From Caulobacter sp. FWC26 (GTDB lineage Bacteria; Pseudomonadota; Alphaproteobacteria; Caulobacterales; Caulobacteraceae), in contig NZ_CP033875.1 of assembly GCF_002742645.2 (NCBI RefSeq), positions 4,256,001-4,320,000 of the forward strand: DNA of 64,000 nt, in the 5' to 3' direction. Made by a program: the position numbers and the translations under genes. Every line of letters begins with the position of its first letter. Within the stretch, counting starts at the first letter, position 1. Below, piece by piece: positions 53,901-62,880 of this stretch. Below the pieces are notes generated by a model. It searched no databases, was not told the origin of the DNA, and saw only the letters and a list, made by a program, of their open reading frames with translations.

Positions 53901-54340
53901 TCGTCCGCCCGGCGACAGAGCGCGATCTCGACGCCTGGGCCGGTCTGCGCGCGGCCTTGTGGCCGGACGGCGCGCTGGGAGAGCACCACGCGGAAGCCGC
54001 CGAGACCTTGCGCGAGCCTGACGGCCTCGCCGCCTATGTCGCCGAAACCCCCGACGGCGCCATCGTCGGCTTTGTGGAGGCGGCCCTGCGCCATGACTAT
54101 GTCAACGGCTGCGACACCTCGCCGGTGGCCTTCGTCGAGGGTCTCTACGTCGCCCCCGAGCATCGTGGGGGCGACATCGCCCGCCGACTGTGCGAGGCCG
54201 TCGCCGACTGGGGGCGCGGGCGGGGTTGCACGGAGCTGGCGTCGGACGCCGAGCTCGACAACGTGGCCAGCCACGCCTTCCACAAGGCGGTCGGCTTCGA
54301 GGAGACCGAACGCGTCGTCTATTTCCGCAAGGCGCTCTGA
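53897..54340 (+). CDS. AAC(6')-like GNAT acetyltransferase
   Basis: 147 residues. RPATERDLDAWAGLRAALWPDG and the EHHAEAAETL helix match the aminoglycoside 6'-N-acetyltransferase I type. The acetyl-CoA loop is in LYVAPEHRGGDIARRLCEAVADWG and the end is ASHAFHKAVGFEETERVVYFRK. Whether it acetylates aminoglycosides or another substrate is unknown; chromosomal relatives often lack resistance activity. Its ATG overlaps the kinase stop (ATGA), so it was translationally coupled to the kinase now broken by the IS. Confidence 0.83.
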   Translation: MIVRPATERDLDAWAGLRAALWPDGALGEHHAEAAETLREPDGLAAYVAETPDGAIVGFVEAALRHDYVNGCDTSPVAFVEGLYVAPEHRGGDIARRLCEAVADWGRGRGCTELASDAELDNVASHAFHKAVGFEETERVVYFRKAL

Positions 54341-54352
54341 GCCGTCCCGGAT

Positions 54353-55552
54353 TCAGCCCAGAACGCCCTTCTTCCGCAGGCCCTCGAGGGCCTCCGGACG
54401 CATTCCGACCACCTCCGCCAGCACCGTGTCCGTATGCTCGCCCAGGGTCGGCCCCGGCCAGCGCACGCCGCCGGGGGTTTCGGTGAGCCGGGGAAAGGCG
54501 TTCTGCATCTTGATCTCGCCGAACACGGGATGCGGAACCGTAACGATCGACTCGCGGGCCGCGAACTGCGGGTCCGTCAGCATGTCGGGCGCGCGGTAGA
54601 TGCGGCCGGTGGCCAGGCCTGCGGCCTCCAGCTTCGGCAACAGGTCGTCGATCTCCTGATCGGCGGTCCAGGCGGCGATACGGGCGTCCAGCTCGGCCTG
54701 ATGCGCGCCGCGTGCGGCGTGATCGCGATAGCGTGGATCGTCGGCCAGATCGGGTCGCTCCATCAGGTCGCAGAGCCGGCGAAACAGGGTGTCCTGGTTA
54801 GCCCCGATCAGCACGAGCTCGCCGCTCTTGGTCGGATAAACGTTGGACGGCGCAATGCCCGGCAACACCGCGCCCGACCGCTCGCGGACATAGCCTGTGA
54901 GGTCGTATTCGGTGACCAGGTTCTCCATTACCGTCAGCACGCTTTCATAGATCGCCGTGTCGACCACCTGCCCCCGTCCGGTGCGCTGGCGGGCGTGTAG
55001 GGCCATCATCACGCCCAGCGCCGCGTTCAGGCCCGACAGGCTGTCGCCGATAGAGATGCCCGCGCGCGCCGGGGGGCGGTCAGGTTCGCCGGTGATATGG
55101 CGCAGGCCGCCCATCGCCTCGCCCACCAAGGCATAGCCGGCGCGGCTGGAATAGGGACCGGTTTGCCCGAAACCCGACACGCGCGCCATCACCAAGCCCG
55201 GATTGGTCTTGGCCAGGGCCTCGTAACCCATGCCCCACTTCTCCAGGGTGCCGGGGCGGAAGTTCTCGACCACCACATCAGCCTTGGCGATCAGGGCGCG
55301 GGCGATGTCTCGGCCTTCCTCGGCGCGCAGGTCCACCGTGACGGACTTCTTGTTGCGGCCGATCACCGGCCACCAGGGCGATAGACCCCTGGGCTTGGAG
55401 CGCCCCCACTGGCGCATAGGATCGCCGACCTTGGGATCCTCCAGCTTGATCACCTCGGCGCCGAAGTCGCCCAACACCTGGCCACAGAAGGGCCCGGCGA
55501 TCAGCGAACCCATCTCGATCACCCGCAAGCCGGCCAATGGACCCTGGCTCAT
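54353..55552 (-). CDS. CaiB/BaiF family (class III) CoA-transferase
   Basis: 399 residues. Signature segments are GLRVIEMGSLIAGPFCGQVLGDFGAEVIKLEDPKVGDPMR, NKKSVTVDLRAEEGRDIARALIAKADVVVENFRPG and MARVSGFGQTGPYSSRAGY. The family's catalytic Asp is probably in SIGDSLSGLNAALG. It moves CoA between acyl-CoA and an organic acid; the substrate is unknown. The ATG at 55552 starts just before the family's first strand. It is divergent from the DUF4142 gene. Confidence 0.87.
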   Translation of the reverse strand: MSQGPLAGLRVIEMGSLIAGPFCGQVLGDFGAEVIKLEDPKVGDPMRQWGRSKPRGLSPWWPVIGRNKKSVTVDLRAEEGRDIARALIAKADVVVENFRPGTLEKWGMGYEALAKTNPGLVMARVSGFGQTGPYSSRAGYALVGEAMGGLRHITGEPDRPPARAGISIGDSLSGLNAALGVMMALHARQRTGRGQVVDTAIYESVLTVMENLVTEYDLTGYVRERSGAVLPGIAPSNVYPTKSGELVLIGANQDTLFRRLCDLMERPDLADDPRYRDHAARGAHQAELDARIAAWTADQEIDDLLPKLEAAGLATGRIYRAPDMLTDPQFAARESIVTVPHPVFGEIKMQNAFPRLTETPGGVRWPGPTLGEHTDTVLAEVVGMRPEALEGLRKKGVLG

Positions 55553-55573
55553 GCGAATTTCCCCCACGCTTGA

Positions 55574-55599
55574 GGAACCGATCACGGCCCCGTGATGTT
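55574..55599 (+). promoter_or_regulatory. Near-consensus EcfG/SigT-type promoter and palindrome
   Basis: GGAAC-N17-TGTT (one base off CGTT) lies about 90 bases before the DUF4142 ATG. Overlapping it, ATCACGG-CC-CCGTGAT (55581-55596) is a perfect 7-bp inverted repeat that could be an operator. DUF4142 genes in this group are often stress-induced, but this site is weaker than the four exact ones. Confidence 0.45.
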
Positions 55600-55689
55600 C
55601 TTGTTTGCACGACGGCGAACCGCGGCGCCGCCCCCGATCTCTCATCGCAGAGACCTTCAGTACAAAAAGAACCCCAGGGAAAGACAGCC

Positions 55690-56316
55690 ATGACCCGTCA
55701 TTTTCTCGTCGTCGGCGCCGCCGTCGCCGCGCTGAGCCTCGCCGCCTGCGGCCAGAAGTCCGATGAAACCAAGGGCGCCGCCACGCCGGCCGAACAGGCC
55801 GCGACGCCGGACGCCAACCCCGCCGCCACGGTTCCGACCATGGCGGACGAAACCAAGGCCGATGTGTTCGCCACCAAGATGGCCGACAGCGACATGTTCG
55901 AGATCGAAGCCGCCAAGCTGGCCGCCTCGCGCTCGACCAATCCGTCGGTGAAGAAGTTCGCCATGATGATGGAGACGGCCCACAAGAAGACCAGCGACGG
56001 CCTGAAGTCGGCCATCTCGGCTTCGGGCGTGGCCTTTACGGCGCCGACCATGCTGTCGAAGGACATGCAGGACGAGCTGGACGACCTGTCGAAGGCCGAC
56101 GCCAAGGACTTCGACAAGGAGTATGCCGACGCCATGGTCGACGCGCACCAGGCCGCGCTGAACCTGCTGCAGCGCTACGCCCAGGACGGCGACACACCGG
56201 CGCTCAAGACTTTCGCCGCCGAAACCGCGCCGAAGGTCCAGGAGCATCTCAACATGGCCGAAGGCCTGAAGAAGGGCTTCGAAACCGGCGAAGACGTGGC
56301 CAAGGCCCGTCAGTAG
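55690..56316 (+). CDS. DUF4142 lipoprotein
   Basis: 208 residues. A signal peptide with lipobox (ALSLAAC, Cys 20) and a low-complexity Ala/Thr/Pro linker precede a DUF4142 four-helix domain (about 55-195): FATKMADSDMFEIEAAKLAASRSTNPSVKKFAMMMETAHKKTSDGLK and a second half with DAHQAALNLLQRYAQDGDTPALKTFAAETAPKVQEHL-type helices. Function unknown; often stress-associated in alphaproteobacteria and structurally ferritin-like. The ATG at 55690 decides the start. Confidence 0.87.
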   Translation: MTRHFLVVGAAVAALSLAACGQKSDETKGAATPAEQAATPDANPAATVPTMADETKADVFATKMADSDMFEIEAAKLAASRSTNPSVKKFAMMMETAHKKTSDGLKSAISASGVAFTAPTMLSKDMQDELDDLSKADAKDFDKEYADAMVDAHQAALNLLQRYAQDGDTPALKTFAAETAPKVQEHLNMAEGLKKGFETGEDVAKARQ

Positions 56317-56745
56317 TTACGGAATGGCGTAGGCGACCGTCGCCTTGGCGGCGGCGCGCTCGCGCCCTTCGGTCCACATCAGGACATCGACCGTCGCGAT
56401 CCGACGGCCGAGTTTGAGCAGGGTGGCCTCGGCATAGAGGTCGCCCGGCTTGCAGCCCCGAAGAAAGTGGATGTTGAGCGAGGTGGTCACGGACAGGGCC
56501 ACCTCGCCGATCCGCGCCAGGATCATGGCGTAGGCCGCCGTGTCTGCCAGACTCATCATCGTCGGGCCGGAGATGACGCCCCCCGGCCGCAGTTGCCGGG
56601 ACGCATAGGGCAGCTTCAGCAGCGCCCGGTCACCCTCGACCTCCAGAACCTGCGGCATCTGCTCCGGATCAACTTCGGGAAAGGCGCGATGCAGGAACGC
56701 GTTCAGCGCCCCCGCATCCATGCCGATTTCAGCCTCGCCGCTCAC
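56317..56745 (-). CDS. PaaI-type hot-dog thioesterase
   Basis: 142 residues of the hot-dog fold: LRPGGVISGPTMMSLADTAAYAMILARIGEVALSVTTSLNIHFLRGCKPGDLYAEATLLKLGRR-type sequence, with GG-ISG-and-D as the usual active-site Asp loop. Likely an acyl-CoA thioesterase; the substrate is unknown. Its GTG start overlaps the upstream peptidase/permease stop (GTGA), so it is the third gene of that unit. It abuts the DUF4142 stop with no gap. An internal ATG at residue 8 is an alternative start. Confidence 0.82.
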   Translation of the reverse strand: MSGEAEIGMDAGALNAFLHRAFPEVDPEQMPQVLEVEGDRALLKLPYASRQLRPGGVISGPTMMSLADTAAYAMILARIGEVALSVTTSLNIHFLRGCKPGDLYAEATLLKLGRRIATVDVLMWTEGRERAAAKATVAYAIP

Positions 56746-59700
56746 CCGCCGACCTTCACCGTATTGTCGTCACCGTTGCGGTCGATCACCGTGTTGTACG
56801 GATCGATCCCGGCGAAGCTGGGCGCCTTGTCGACGGTGAAGGTGAAGCGGTTCTCGCCCGAGCGGATCGGCCGGCGCTGATACAGTACGACGTTCTTGGC
56901 GGCGAAGCCCTTGTCGCCCGGCTTGGCGGTGAACAGGCCGATATCCATCGTCTCGCTCAGCGCGGCGTTGGTTTCCTTGCCCTTGCCGTCGGCGTACTTT
57001 TTCTGCGCGTCGACCACGACCGTCACGTCGAACTTGCCGTCGGCGCGCTTCTTCACCGCCGCGCTCTTGGTCTTCAGGTCGTAGAGCGTGATCTTTTCGA
57101 AGAGGTCGGTAATCAGCGCCTGCTTGTCGGCAGGCGCTTCGGCCCGGAGCGCGGCCATAAAGTCGAGCGTGGTCGGATACGGCGCGCCCTTGAAGGCGTG
57201 GTCGGCGATCAGCTTGCGCAGAGCGCGGTTGACGGCCTCTTCGCCGATCTGATCCTGCAGCCGGTACATCACCAGCGAGCCCTTGCGGTAATAGACGTAG
57301 GGCTGGTTCTCGACCTTGTAGAGCGGCTGCTCGTCGATGACGTCGCCGCCCCGGGCCCGCAAATAGCTGTCCAGCTCGAACTTCAGGAACTTGCGGATCT
57401 GGTCTTCGCCATAGGTGTGCTTCATCACCATCAAGGCCGAGTACTGGGCGAAGGTCTCCGACAGCATGGCGCCGCCCTGCTGGTTGGCCCCGATCACCTG
57501 GTGCGCCCACCACTGGTGGCCGATCTCGTGCGCGCCGACATAGGTGACCATGTCGATCTTGGTCGGGTCGCGGTAGTCGGAGATGAAGAACATCCCCTCC
57601 GACCACGGAATAGTGTTGGCGAACGACTGCGCGAACTGAGCGTAGTCGGGGAACTCCTGATAGCGCAGCTGGCGGAACTGATAGGGGCTGAAATTGGCGC
57701 CCATATAGTCCAGTGAGCGCTTCATCGACGTCTTCATGCGGTCGATGTTCCAGGCGTGCTGGGCGTCGTAATAGACCGCCAATTGCACACCCTTGTAGGT
57801 CTCCTCGGCCACCCTGTAGCGGGCCGACTGGATGGAGACGAACGGCATGATCGGCGCCTCGGTGACGAAACGCGCGGTGCGGCGGCCGTTCTTGACGGTG
57901 TCGGACACCTTGTAGCCCGGCGCGATCGGCGTCTGGTCGGCCACGGTGGTCACCGTGATGTCGGACTGGATGAAGTCGGCGTCCTTGCGCAGGCCGTTGA
58001 ACTGCATCGAGGCGACATCGCCCAGCTTGGCCATCCGCTGCTCGGGCGGCAGGCCGTATTTACGGCGCTTGGCCCTGTCGGTCAGCAGGCCGTCGCGCGA
58101 CATGCCCAGGATCGGCGCGATCTCCAGATTGTTCACGAAGGTCCCGTTGTCGACGACCCGCGTGTCCTGACCGCTATTGGGGAAGCCGCGCTGGGCCCGC
58201 AGGGTGATGAAGCTCATCTTGCGCTGCTCGCCGGGCGCCATCGGCGTGTCGAAGGCGAAGATGCGATAGTTGAACGTCTCGTAGGTCTTCTTGGGCCGCG
58301 CGCCCTCGATCGACAGACCCTTGACCGTCAGATCGCGATCGAAGCGGACGTGGATTTCCTTCAGCGCCGCGCCGGTCCTGTTCTCCAGAACGTACGAGCC
58401 CTTGGTCTCCAGGCTGGGCGCGTGGGGTTGGATGTCGATCTCCAGCGTCTGGGCGATGATCTTCGGCTGAGGAACGTTCTCGAACGGCAGCAGGGTCTTT
58501 TCGTAGTCGGCCTGCCACTTCTCATCGTCGATGCGGGTGCGGTACTCGTTCCAGACGTTAGTGTTGACGTAGATGAACCCGCCCAGGGCTACGAAGGCGA
58601 CCAGCGATACCCCCATCAGCATCCCGGCCCCACCGCGAAGGCGAAGTGGCAGGCGACGCAAGCGCGGCAGCAGGCGGCTCTCTGTTCCTCGCCGCCACAA
58701 GCCATAGGCCAGCACCAGCAGGATCAGCGCGAAGGCGGTCCAATAGGCGCGCAGCCACCAGGCCCCGATCCAGAACTTGCCGAGGCCGTTCATGTCGGAG
58801 AAGGGCGTGTCAGTCGTGGCGCCGTAGTTGTAGAGCTTGTGCTCGAAGCCGAGGTTCGTGAACGTGATGGTGCTGACGATGTAGATCACCATCAGCGCCC
58901 AGCCGATGAACTTGTGCGGGCTGATCGTCTGCAGGAACACCGCCAGCACGGCCACCAGGATGAAGTCCACCGCCTGCGGCAGCACGTACCAGAGCAGATA
59001 CTTCTCGAGCTCGAAGTTGAAATAGCCGTGGAACACCTGGCTGAGCACGGCGGCGACCACGCTGATCAGCAAGGTGGAGATCAGCACGAGGCTGATCGCC
59101 AGGGTCTTGGGCGCGACGAACGCCCAGTCCGGAACCGGGGTGGCGTCGATGATCTCGTGGGTCTTGCGCTCACGCTCGCGCCAGACCAGCTCGCCCGAGT
59201 AATAGATGGCGATGATCATCGGGATCAGGCCGAACGAGCCAAGCAGCGGAAAGAGCAAAATCCGGGTGACCGGATAGACGACACCGCCGTAGCGGCCGGC
59301 CTCGGTGGCGAACCACAGCGAGCCCATGGCGTTGGCCAGGCCCAGGAACAGCAGCACGAAATAGGCCGGGCTCTTGAACACCTGCCCCATGTCGAGGCGG
59401 GTGCGGACCATCAATTGGGCCCAGGCCGTCCGGCGGTCGAACACCGGGGTCGGCAGCGGGCCGGTGGCGACGGGCGCAGCGTCGGACGCCGCGACCTTGG
59501 TTTTCTTGGCGGCCTTGCGCTGGCCCGAAAGCTCTGCCGACTGGAAGCGGAACAGGCTGTAGGCGAGCGCCAGGAAGCTGGCCGCCAGAGCCAGGACGAA
59601 CACCCGATTGAACAGCAGCGCGCCGGCCAGCGGCGGGGTCAGGCTATTGCGCTCGCTGGCGGTCCAGTACTTGGTCGCCAGGCCGAAGGCGGCGGTGCCC

Positions 59701-60329
59701 AGCGGCTCCCAAAGCGCCGCGCCCTTCTCGTATTCGGGCCGATCCAGCGCGATGCCGGCGACGACATACAGAACCAGGAAGGCGATCACGCCGACATAGG
59801 TCCACATCATCGAACGGGTGACGGTGGCCAGGGCGAAGAAGATCGCCGAGGTCAGCAGGATCGACGGCATGGCCAGGGCGAAATACGAGAACAGATAGGC
59901 GTTCAGGCTGTTGGGTCCGAGCCGCTCGGGGTCGACCCAGGGCATGAACGAGCCGATGAAGATGGCCAGGGGCACGACCAGGAACGAGATCGCCGCCGCC
60001 AGGAACGCGCCGGTGAAGCGGCCGTACAGGTAGTCGAACTTGCGGATCCGTGTGGACCGCAGGATCGGGCCAAAGCCCGTCTCGTCGTCCCGGACGACCA
60101 CATTGGCCACGAAGGCCGTGGTCACGAACATGTAGAAGATCGACAGGATCAGGTGCGTATTGGCGATCGCGTATGGGGCGTTCTTGTGGATGTTGCCGCC
60201 GCCGCCGATCCGGATCTGATCGATCGTCGCCGCCCCGAACGTCATCAGGAAGAAGATGACCGCCACCACCCAGAACACGGGCGACTTCAGCTGGTAGCGG
60301 AGCTCAAAGCCCGCGATCTTGCCAAACAT
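56742..60329 (-). CDS. ABC permease/M1 aminopeptidase fusion
   Basis: 1195 residues. The N-terminal half has about 12 hydrophobic segments of the ABC-2 permease type. The region after residue 620 is an M1-family metallopeptidase with zinc motif AHEIGHQWWAHQ (about residue 932) and downstream ligand Glu in MLSETFAQYSA. The catalytic part likely faces the periplasm. This fusion is known in several bacterial groups and always travels with an ABC ATPase, here directly upstream (60343-61227). Function unknown; peptide uptake or export with trimming is an inference. The three genes read as one unit. Confidence 0.88.
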   Translation of the reverse strand: MFGKIAGFELRYQLKSPVFWVVAVIFFLMTFGAATIDQIRIGGGGNIHKNAPYAIANTHLILSIFYMFVTTAFVANVVVRDDETGFGPILRSTRIRKFDYLYGRFTGAFLAAAISFLVVPLAIFIGSFMPWVDPERLGPNSLNAYLFSYFALAMPSILLTSAIFFALATVTRSMMWTYVGVIAFLVLYVVAGIALDRPEYEKGAALWEPLGTAAFGLATKYWTASERNSLTPPLAGALLFNRVFVLALAASFLALAYSLFRFQSAELSGQRKAAKKTKVAASDAAPVATGPLPTPVFDRRTAWAQLMVRTRLDMGQVFKSPAYFVLLFLGLANAMGSLWFATEAGRYGGVVYPVTRILLFPLLGSFGLIPMIIAIYYSGELVWRERERKTHEIIDATPVPDWAFVAPKTLAISLVLISTLLISVVAAVLSQVFHGYFNFELEKYLLWYVLPQAVDFILVAVLAVFLQTISPHKFIGWALMVIYIVSTITFTNLGFEHKLYNYGATTDTPFSDMNGLGKFWIGAWWLRAYWTAFALILLVLAYGLWRRGTESRLLPRLRRLPLRLRGGAGMLMGVSLVAFVALGGFIYVNTNVWNEYRTRIDDEKWQADYEKTLLPFENVPQPKIIAQTLEIDIQPHAPSLETKGSYVLENRTGAALKEIHVRFDRDLTVKGLSIEGARPKKTYETFNYRIFAFDTPMAPGEQRKMSFITLRAQRGFPNSGQDTRVVDNGTFVNNLEIAPILGMSRDGLLTDRAKRRKYGLPPEQRMAKLGDVASMQFNGLRKDADFIQSDITVTTVADQTPIAPGYKVSDTVKNGRRTARFVTEAPIMPFVSIQSARYRVAEETYKGVQLAVYYDAQHAWNIDRMKTSMKRSLDYMGANFSPYQFRQLRYQEFPDYAQFAQSFANTIPWSEGMFFISDYRDPTKIDMVTYVGAHEIGHQWWAHQVIGANQQGGAMLSETFAQYSALMVMKHTYGEDQIRKFLKFELDSYLRARGGDVIDEQPLYKVENQPYVYYRKGSLVMYRLQDQIGEEAVNRALRKLIADHAFKGAPYPTTLDFMAALRAEAPADKQALITDLFEKITLYDLKTKSAAVKKRADGKFDVTVVVDAQKKYADGKGKETNAALSETMDIGLFTAKPGDKGFAAKNVVLYQRRPIRSGENRFTFTVDKAPSFAGIDPYNTVIDRNGDDNTVKVGG

Positions 60330-60342
60330 CAGCGCGTCCTCC

Positions 60343-61227
60343 CTACGCCGCCTGGCGCGAACGGGTGGACGACAGGGTGGAGAAGTAGACGTCCTCCAGC
60401 CCGCCCTCGACGGGGGTGAAGCCGGCGCCCGGATCGGTCTCGGACTCGATGTGGATCACGGTGCGGCCGGCCAGCAGGCGGGTGGAGATGACCTTGTACT
60501 GCGCCTTGGCGGCCTCCAGCTCGGGCTTGTCGATGATCTTCTTCCAGATCCGCCCCTTCAGCTGGGCCACCAGATCGGTCGGCGCGCCCTCGCGCACGAT
60601 GGCGCCGTTGCAGATGATGGCCATGGAAGGGCAAAGGTCGGAGACGTCCTCGACGATGTGGGTCGACAGGATCACGACCACGTTCTCGCCGATCTCGGCC
60701 AGCAGGTTCAGGAAGCGGTTGCGCTCCTCGGGGTCGAGGCCGGCGGTCGGCTCGTCGACGATGATCAGGCGCGGATCGCCGATCAGGGCCTGGGCGATGC
60801 CGAAGCGCTGGCGCATCCCGCCCGAGAAGCCGGCGATGGCCTTCTTGCGCACGTCCCACAGGTTCACCTGGTTGAGCAGGTTCTCGACGGTTTCCTTGCG
60901 CTCCTTGCCGCCCGAAATCCCCTTCAGCACGGCCATGTGGTCGAGCATGTCGTAGGCGGAAACGCGCGGATAGACGCCGAAGTCCTGCGGCAGGTAGCCC
61001 AGCGTCTTACGCAGGTCCTCGGGGTGCTTGAGCACGTCGATGTCGCCGAACCGGATATGGCCGGAGGTCGGGGCCTGCAGGGTGGCGATGGTGCGCATCA
61101 GGGTCGACTTGCCCGCGCCATTGGGGCCCAGCAGCCCATACATCCCGCGCGGGATCGTCAGACTGACCTCGTCCAGGGCCCGGGTCCCGTTGCCGTAGAC
61201 GTGGGTCAGATTCTCGATGATCAGCAT
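60343..61227 (-). CDS. ABC transporter ATP-binding protein
   Basis: 294 residues. Walker A GLLGPNGAGKSTLMRTI, Q-loop LGYLPQDFGV, signature FSGGMRQRFGIAQAL, Walker B LIIVDEPTAGLDPEER and switch His in ILSTHIVEDV are all present. A C-terminal extension after residue 215 is typical of exporter-type ATPases. It energises the adjacent permease/peptidase fusion 13 bases downstream. It is the first gene of the three-gene unit, with its promoter in the 302-base gap to the divergent FAH gene. Confidence 0.92.
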   Translation of the reverse strand: MLIIENLTHVYGNGTRALDEVSLTIPRGMYGLLGPNGAGKSTLMRTIATLQAPTSGHIRFGDIDVLKHPEDLRKTLGYLPQDFGVYPRVSAYDMLDHMAVLKGISGGKERKETVENLLNQVNLWDVRKKAIAGFSGGMRQRFGIAQALIGDPRLIIVDEPTAGLDPEERNRFLNLLAEIGENVVVILSTHIVEDVSDLCPSMAIICNGAIVREGAPTDLVAQLKGRIWKKIIDKPELEAAKAQYKVISTRLLAGRTVIHIESETDPGAGFTPVEGGLEDVYFSTLSSTRSRQAA

Positions 61228-61529
61228 GGTCTTCCTACTGCCCCCGATCGAAGCCGGATCGCCGCCGGCCAGAACGGCGCGGCGGAGCCGAACTCCAAAG
61301 TTTCCAATTCAGCGCCCGTCGCACCGGATGTCGCCACCCGCGTTACGGGCACCTTAGCCCTAGTCCCCGACGGCGAGATGACTCGACGACGAGCGCGGCG
61401 GCAAGTGAAAGAACGTTTAGAGCGCCCGTTCAACTGTCTCATTGCCGAACAGCGACCACTTTGAGTCCGGATTTCACGGTTTCGCGACCGGGGTTTTGAC
61501 ACACGGCGTTTGGGTCTACAGGAAGCGCC
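61228..61529. other. Divergent intergenic region
   Basis: 302 bases with no credible gene. It must hold the promoters of the ABC unit (minus) and FAH gene (plus). A TTGACA at 61496-61501 has no -10 at proper spacing. CcrM-type GANTC sites occur (for example GACTC near 61381). Confidence 0.6.
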
Positions 61530-62210
61530 ATGACGCTCTACGCTTTTCCCCCGCACGCCATCCCGACGGTCCCGGTGGAGGGATCGGACGCCGTGTTTCC
61601 GGTCCGCCGGATCCTGTGTGTCGGCCGCAACTACGCCGCTCACCGCCGCGAAATGGGGGGCGACGATCGTGATCCGCCGTTCTTCTTCGCCAAGCCCGCC
61701 GACGCGATCGCGCCGCTGGCCGCAGAAATCGCCTATCCGCCGGCGACCAGCGACCTGCATCACGAGATCGAGCTTGTCGTCGCCCTGAAGGCCGGCGGCG
61801 CCGGCCTGTCGGTCGAACAGGCCCTGGCCTGCGTGTTCGGCTACGCGGTCGGCGTCGACCTGACGCGCCGTGACCTGCAAGGCGCGGCCAAGGCCAAAGG
61901 CCAGCCCTGGGAAGCGGGCAAGGCCTTCGACCAGAGCGCCCCGATCAGCGCTCTGCGCGTGATGGAAGCCCCTGCGGCCGAGGCGGCGGTGACTCTGTCG
62001 GTCAATGGCCAGGAGCGCCAACGCGGTCAGGTCGGCGACATGATCTGGAACGTCGGCGAAGTGATCGCCAAGGCCAGCGAGCTTTGGACCCTTTCTGCAG
62101 GCGACCTGATCTTCACCGGCACCCCCGAAGGCGTCGCCGCCATCGCGCGCGGCGACAAGGTCATGGGCGAGGTCGAAGGCGTCGGCCGCCTGGAATTCAC
62201 CCTCGTCTAG
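61530..62210 (+). CDS. Fumarylacetoacetate/fumarylpyruvate hydrolase family protein
   Basis: 226 residues, the short FAH form. RILCVGRNYAAHRREMG, PPFFFAKPADAI, LHHEIELVVAL (metal-binding Glu), AVGVDLTRRDLQ and IFTGTPEGVAAI are the conserved blocks. The short form is more like fumarylpyruvate hydrolase of the gentisate pathway than the longer tyrosine-pathway FAH. The following gene is a maleylpyruvate/maleylacetoacetate isomerase-type GST, so a C-C hydrolysis pathway for ring-cleavage products is supported. Confidence 0.88.
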   Translation: MTLYAFPPHAIPTVPVEGSDAVFPVRRILCVGRNYAAHRREMGGDDRDPPFFFAKPADAIAPLAAEIAYPPATSDLHHEIELVVALKAGGAGLSVEQALACVFGYAVGVDLTRRDLQGAAKAKGQPWEAGKAFDQSAPISALRVMEAPAAEAAVTLSVNGQERQRGQVGDMIWNVGEVIAKASELWTLSAGDLIFTGTPEGVAAIARGDKVMGEVEGVGRLEFTLV

Positions 62211-62247
62211 CGCCAACGCGCCCTCCGACATCCCGCGAGAGACTGCG

Positions 62248-62880
62248 ATGAAGCTTGTCCTGCACAGCGCCAAGCGCGCCAGCGCGCCCTATCGGGTCCG
62301 CATCGGCCTGAACCTGAAGGGTCTGGACTTCGAACTCCGCCCCGTGGACCTGGTGGCCAACGCTCATCACGGCGAGGCCTACCGGGCGTTGAACGCCCAG
62401 GCCCTGGTCCCGACCCTGGAGGTCGACGGACGCCCCCTGACCCAGAGCCTGGCGATCCTGGAATGGCTAGAGGAGACCTTTCCGGAGCATCCGCTGTTGC
62501 CCCCCGACGCCTTCGATCGGGCCAGCGTCCGGGCCATGGCCGAGATCATCGCCTGCGACATCCATCCGCTGAACAACCTGCGCATCCTGCGCCAGTTGAC
62601 CGCGATGGAGATCGACGAGCCAGCCCGCAACGCCTGGGTGGCCCGGTGGATCCGAGACGGCTTTTCCGCGTTGGAGCCGATGGTGGCTCAGCACGGGCGG
62701 GGTTACGCCTTCGGGGATGCGCCTGGGCTGGTCGACTGCCTCTTGGTCCCGCAAGTGTTCAACGCTAACCGCTTCAATGTCGACTTGACCCCGTTCCCCG
62801 CCATCGAAGCCGCCGTCGCGCACGCCCGAGCCCACCCGGCCATCGCCGCCGCTCACCCTGACCATCACCCGGAGCGCTAG
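62248..62880 (+). CDS. maiA: Maleylacetoacetate/maleylpyruvate isomerase (zeta GST)
   Basis: 210 residues. The N-terminal thioredoxin fold has the zeta-class glutathione-site pattern (KRASAPYRVRIGLNLKGLD, in place of SSCSYRVRI). ALVPTLEVDGRPLTQSLAILEWLEETFP and the C-terminal helical domain (DIHPLNNLRILRQL) follow. It isomerises cis to trans ring-cleavage products with glutathione. It sits 37 bases after the FAH-family gene; pathway (tyrosine or gentisate) cannot be decided from these two genes alone. Confidence 0.87.
   Translation: MKLVLHSAKRASAPYRVRIGLNLKGLDFELRPVDLVANAHHGEAYRALNAQALVPTLEVDGRPLTQSLAILEWLEETFPEHPLLPPDAFDRASVRAMAEIIACDIHPLNNLRILRQLTAMEIDEPARNAWVARWIRDGFSALEPMVAQHGRGYAFGDAPGLVDCLLVPQVFNANRFNVDLTPFPAIEAAVAHARAHPAIAAAHPDHHPER

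Noticed and set aside
57756..60419. An 887-codon plus-strand frame antisense to the permease/peptidase
   Set aside because: His/Arg/Gln-rich shadow of a zinc-peptidase gene with intact motifs.
61496..61501. TTGACA as a sigma-70 promoter of the FAH gene
   Set aside because: No -10 hexamer at 16-18 bases; the leader would also be only a few bases.
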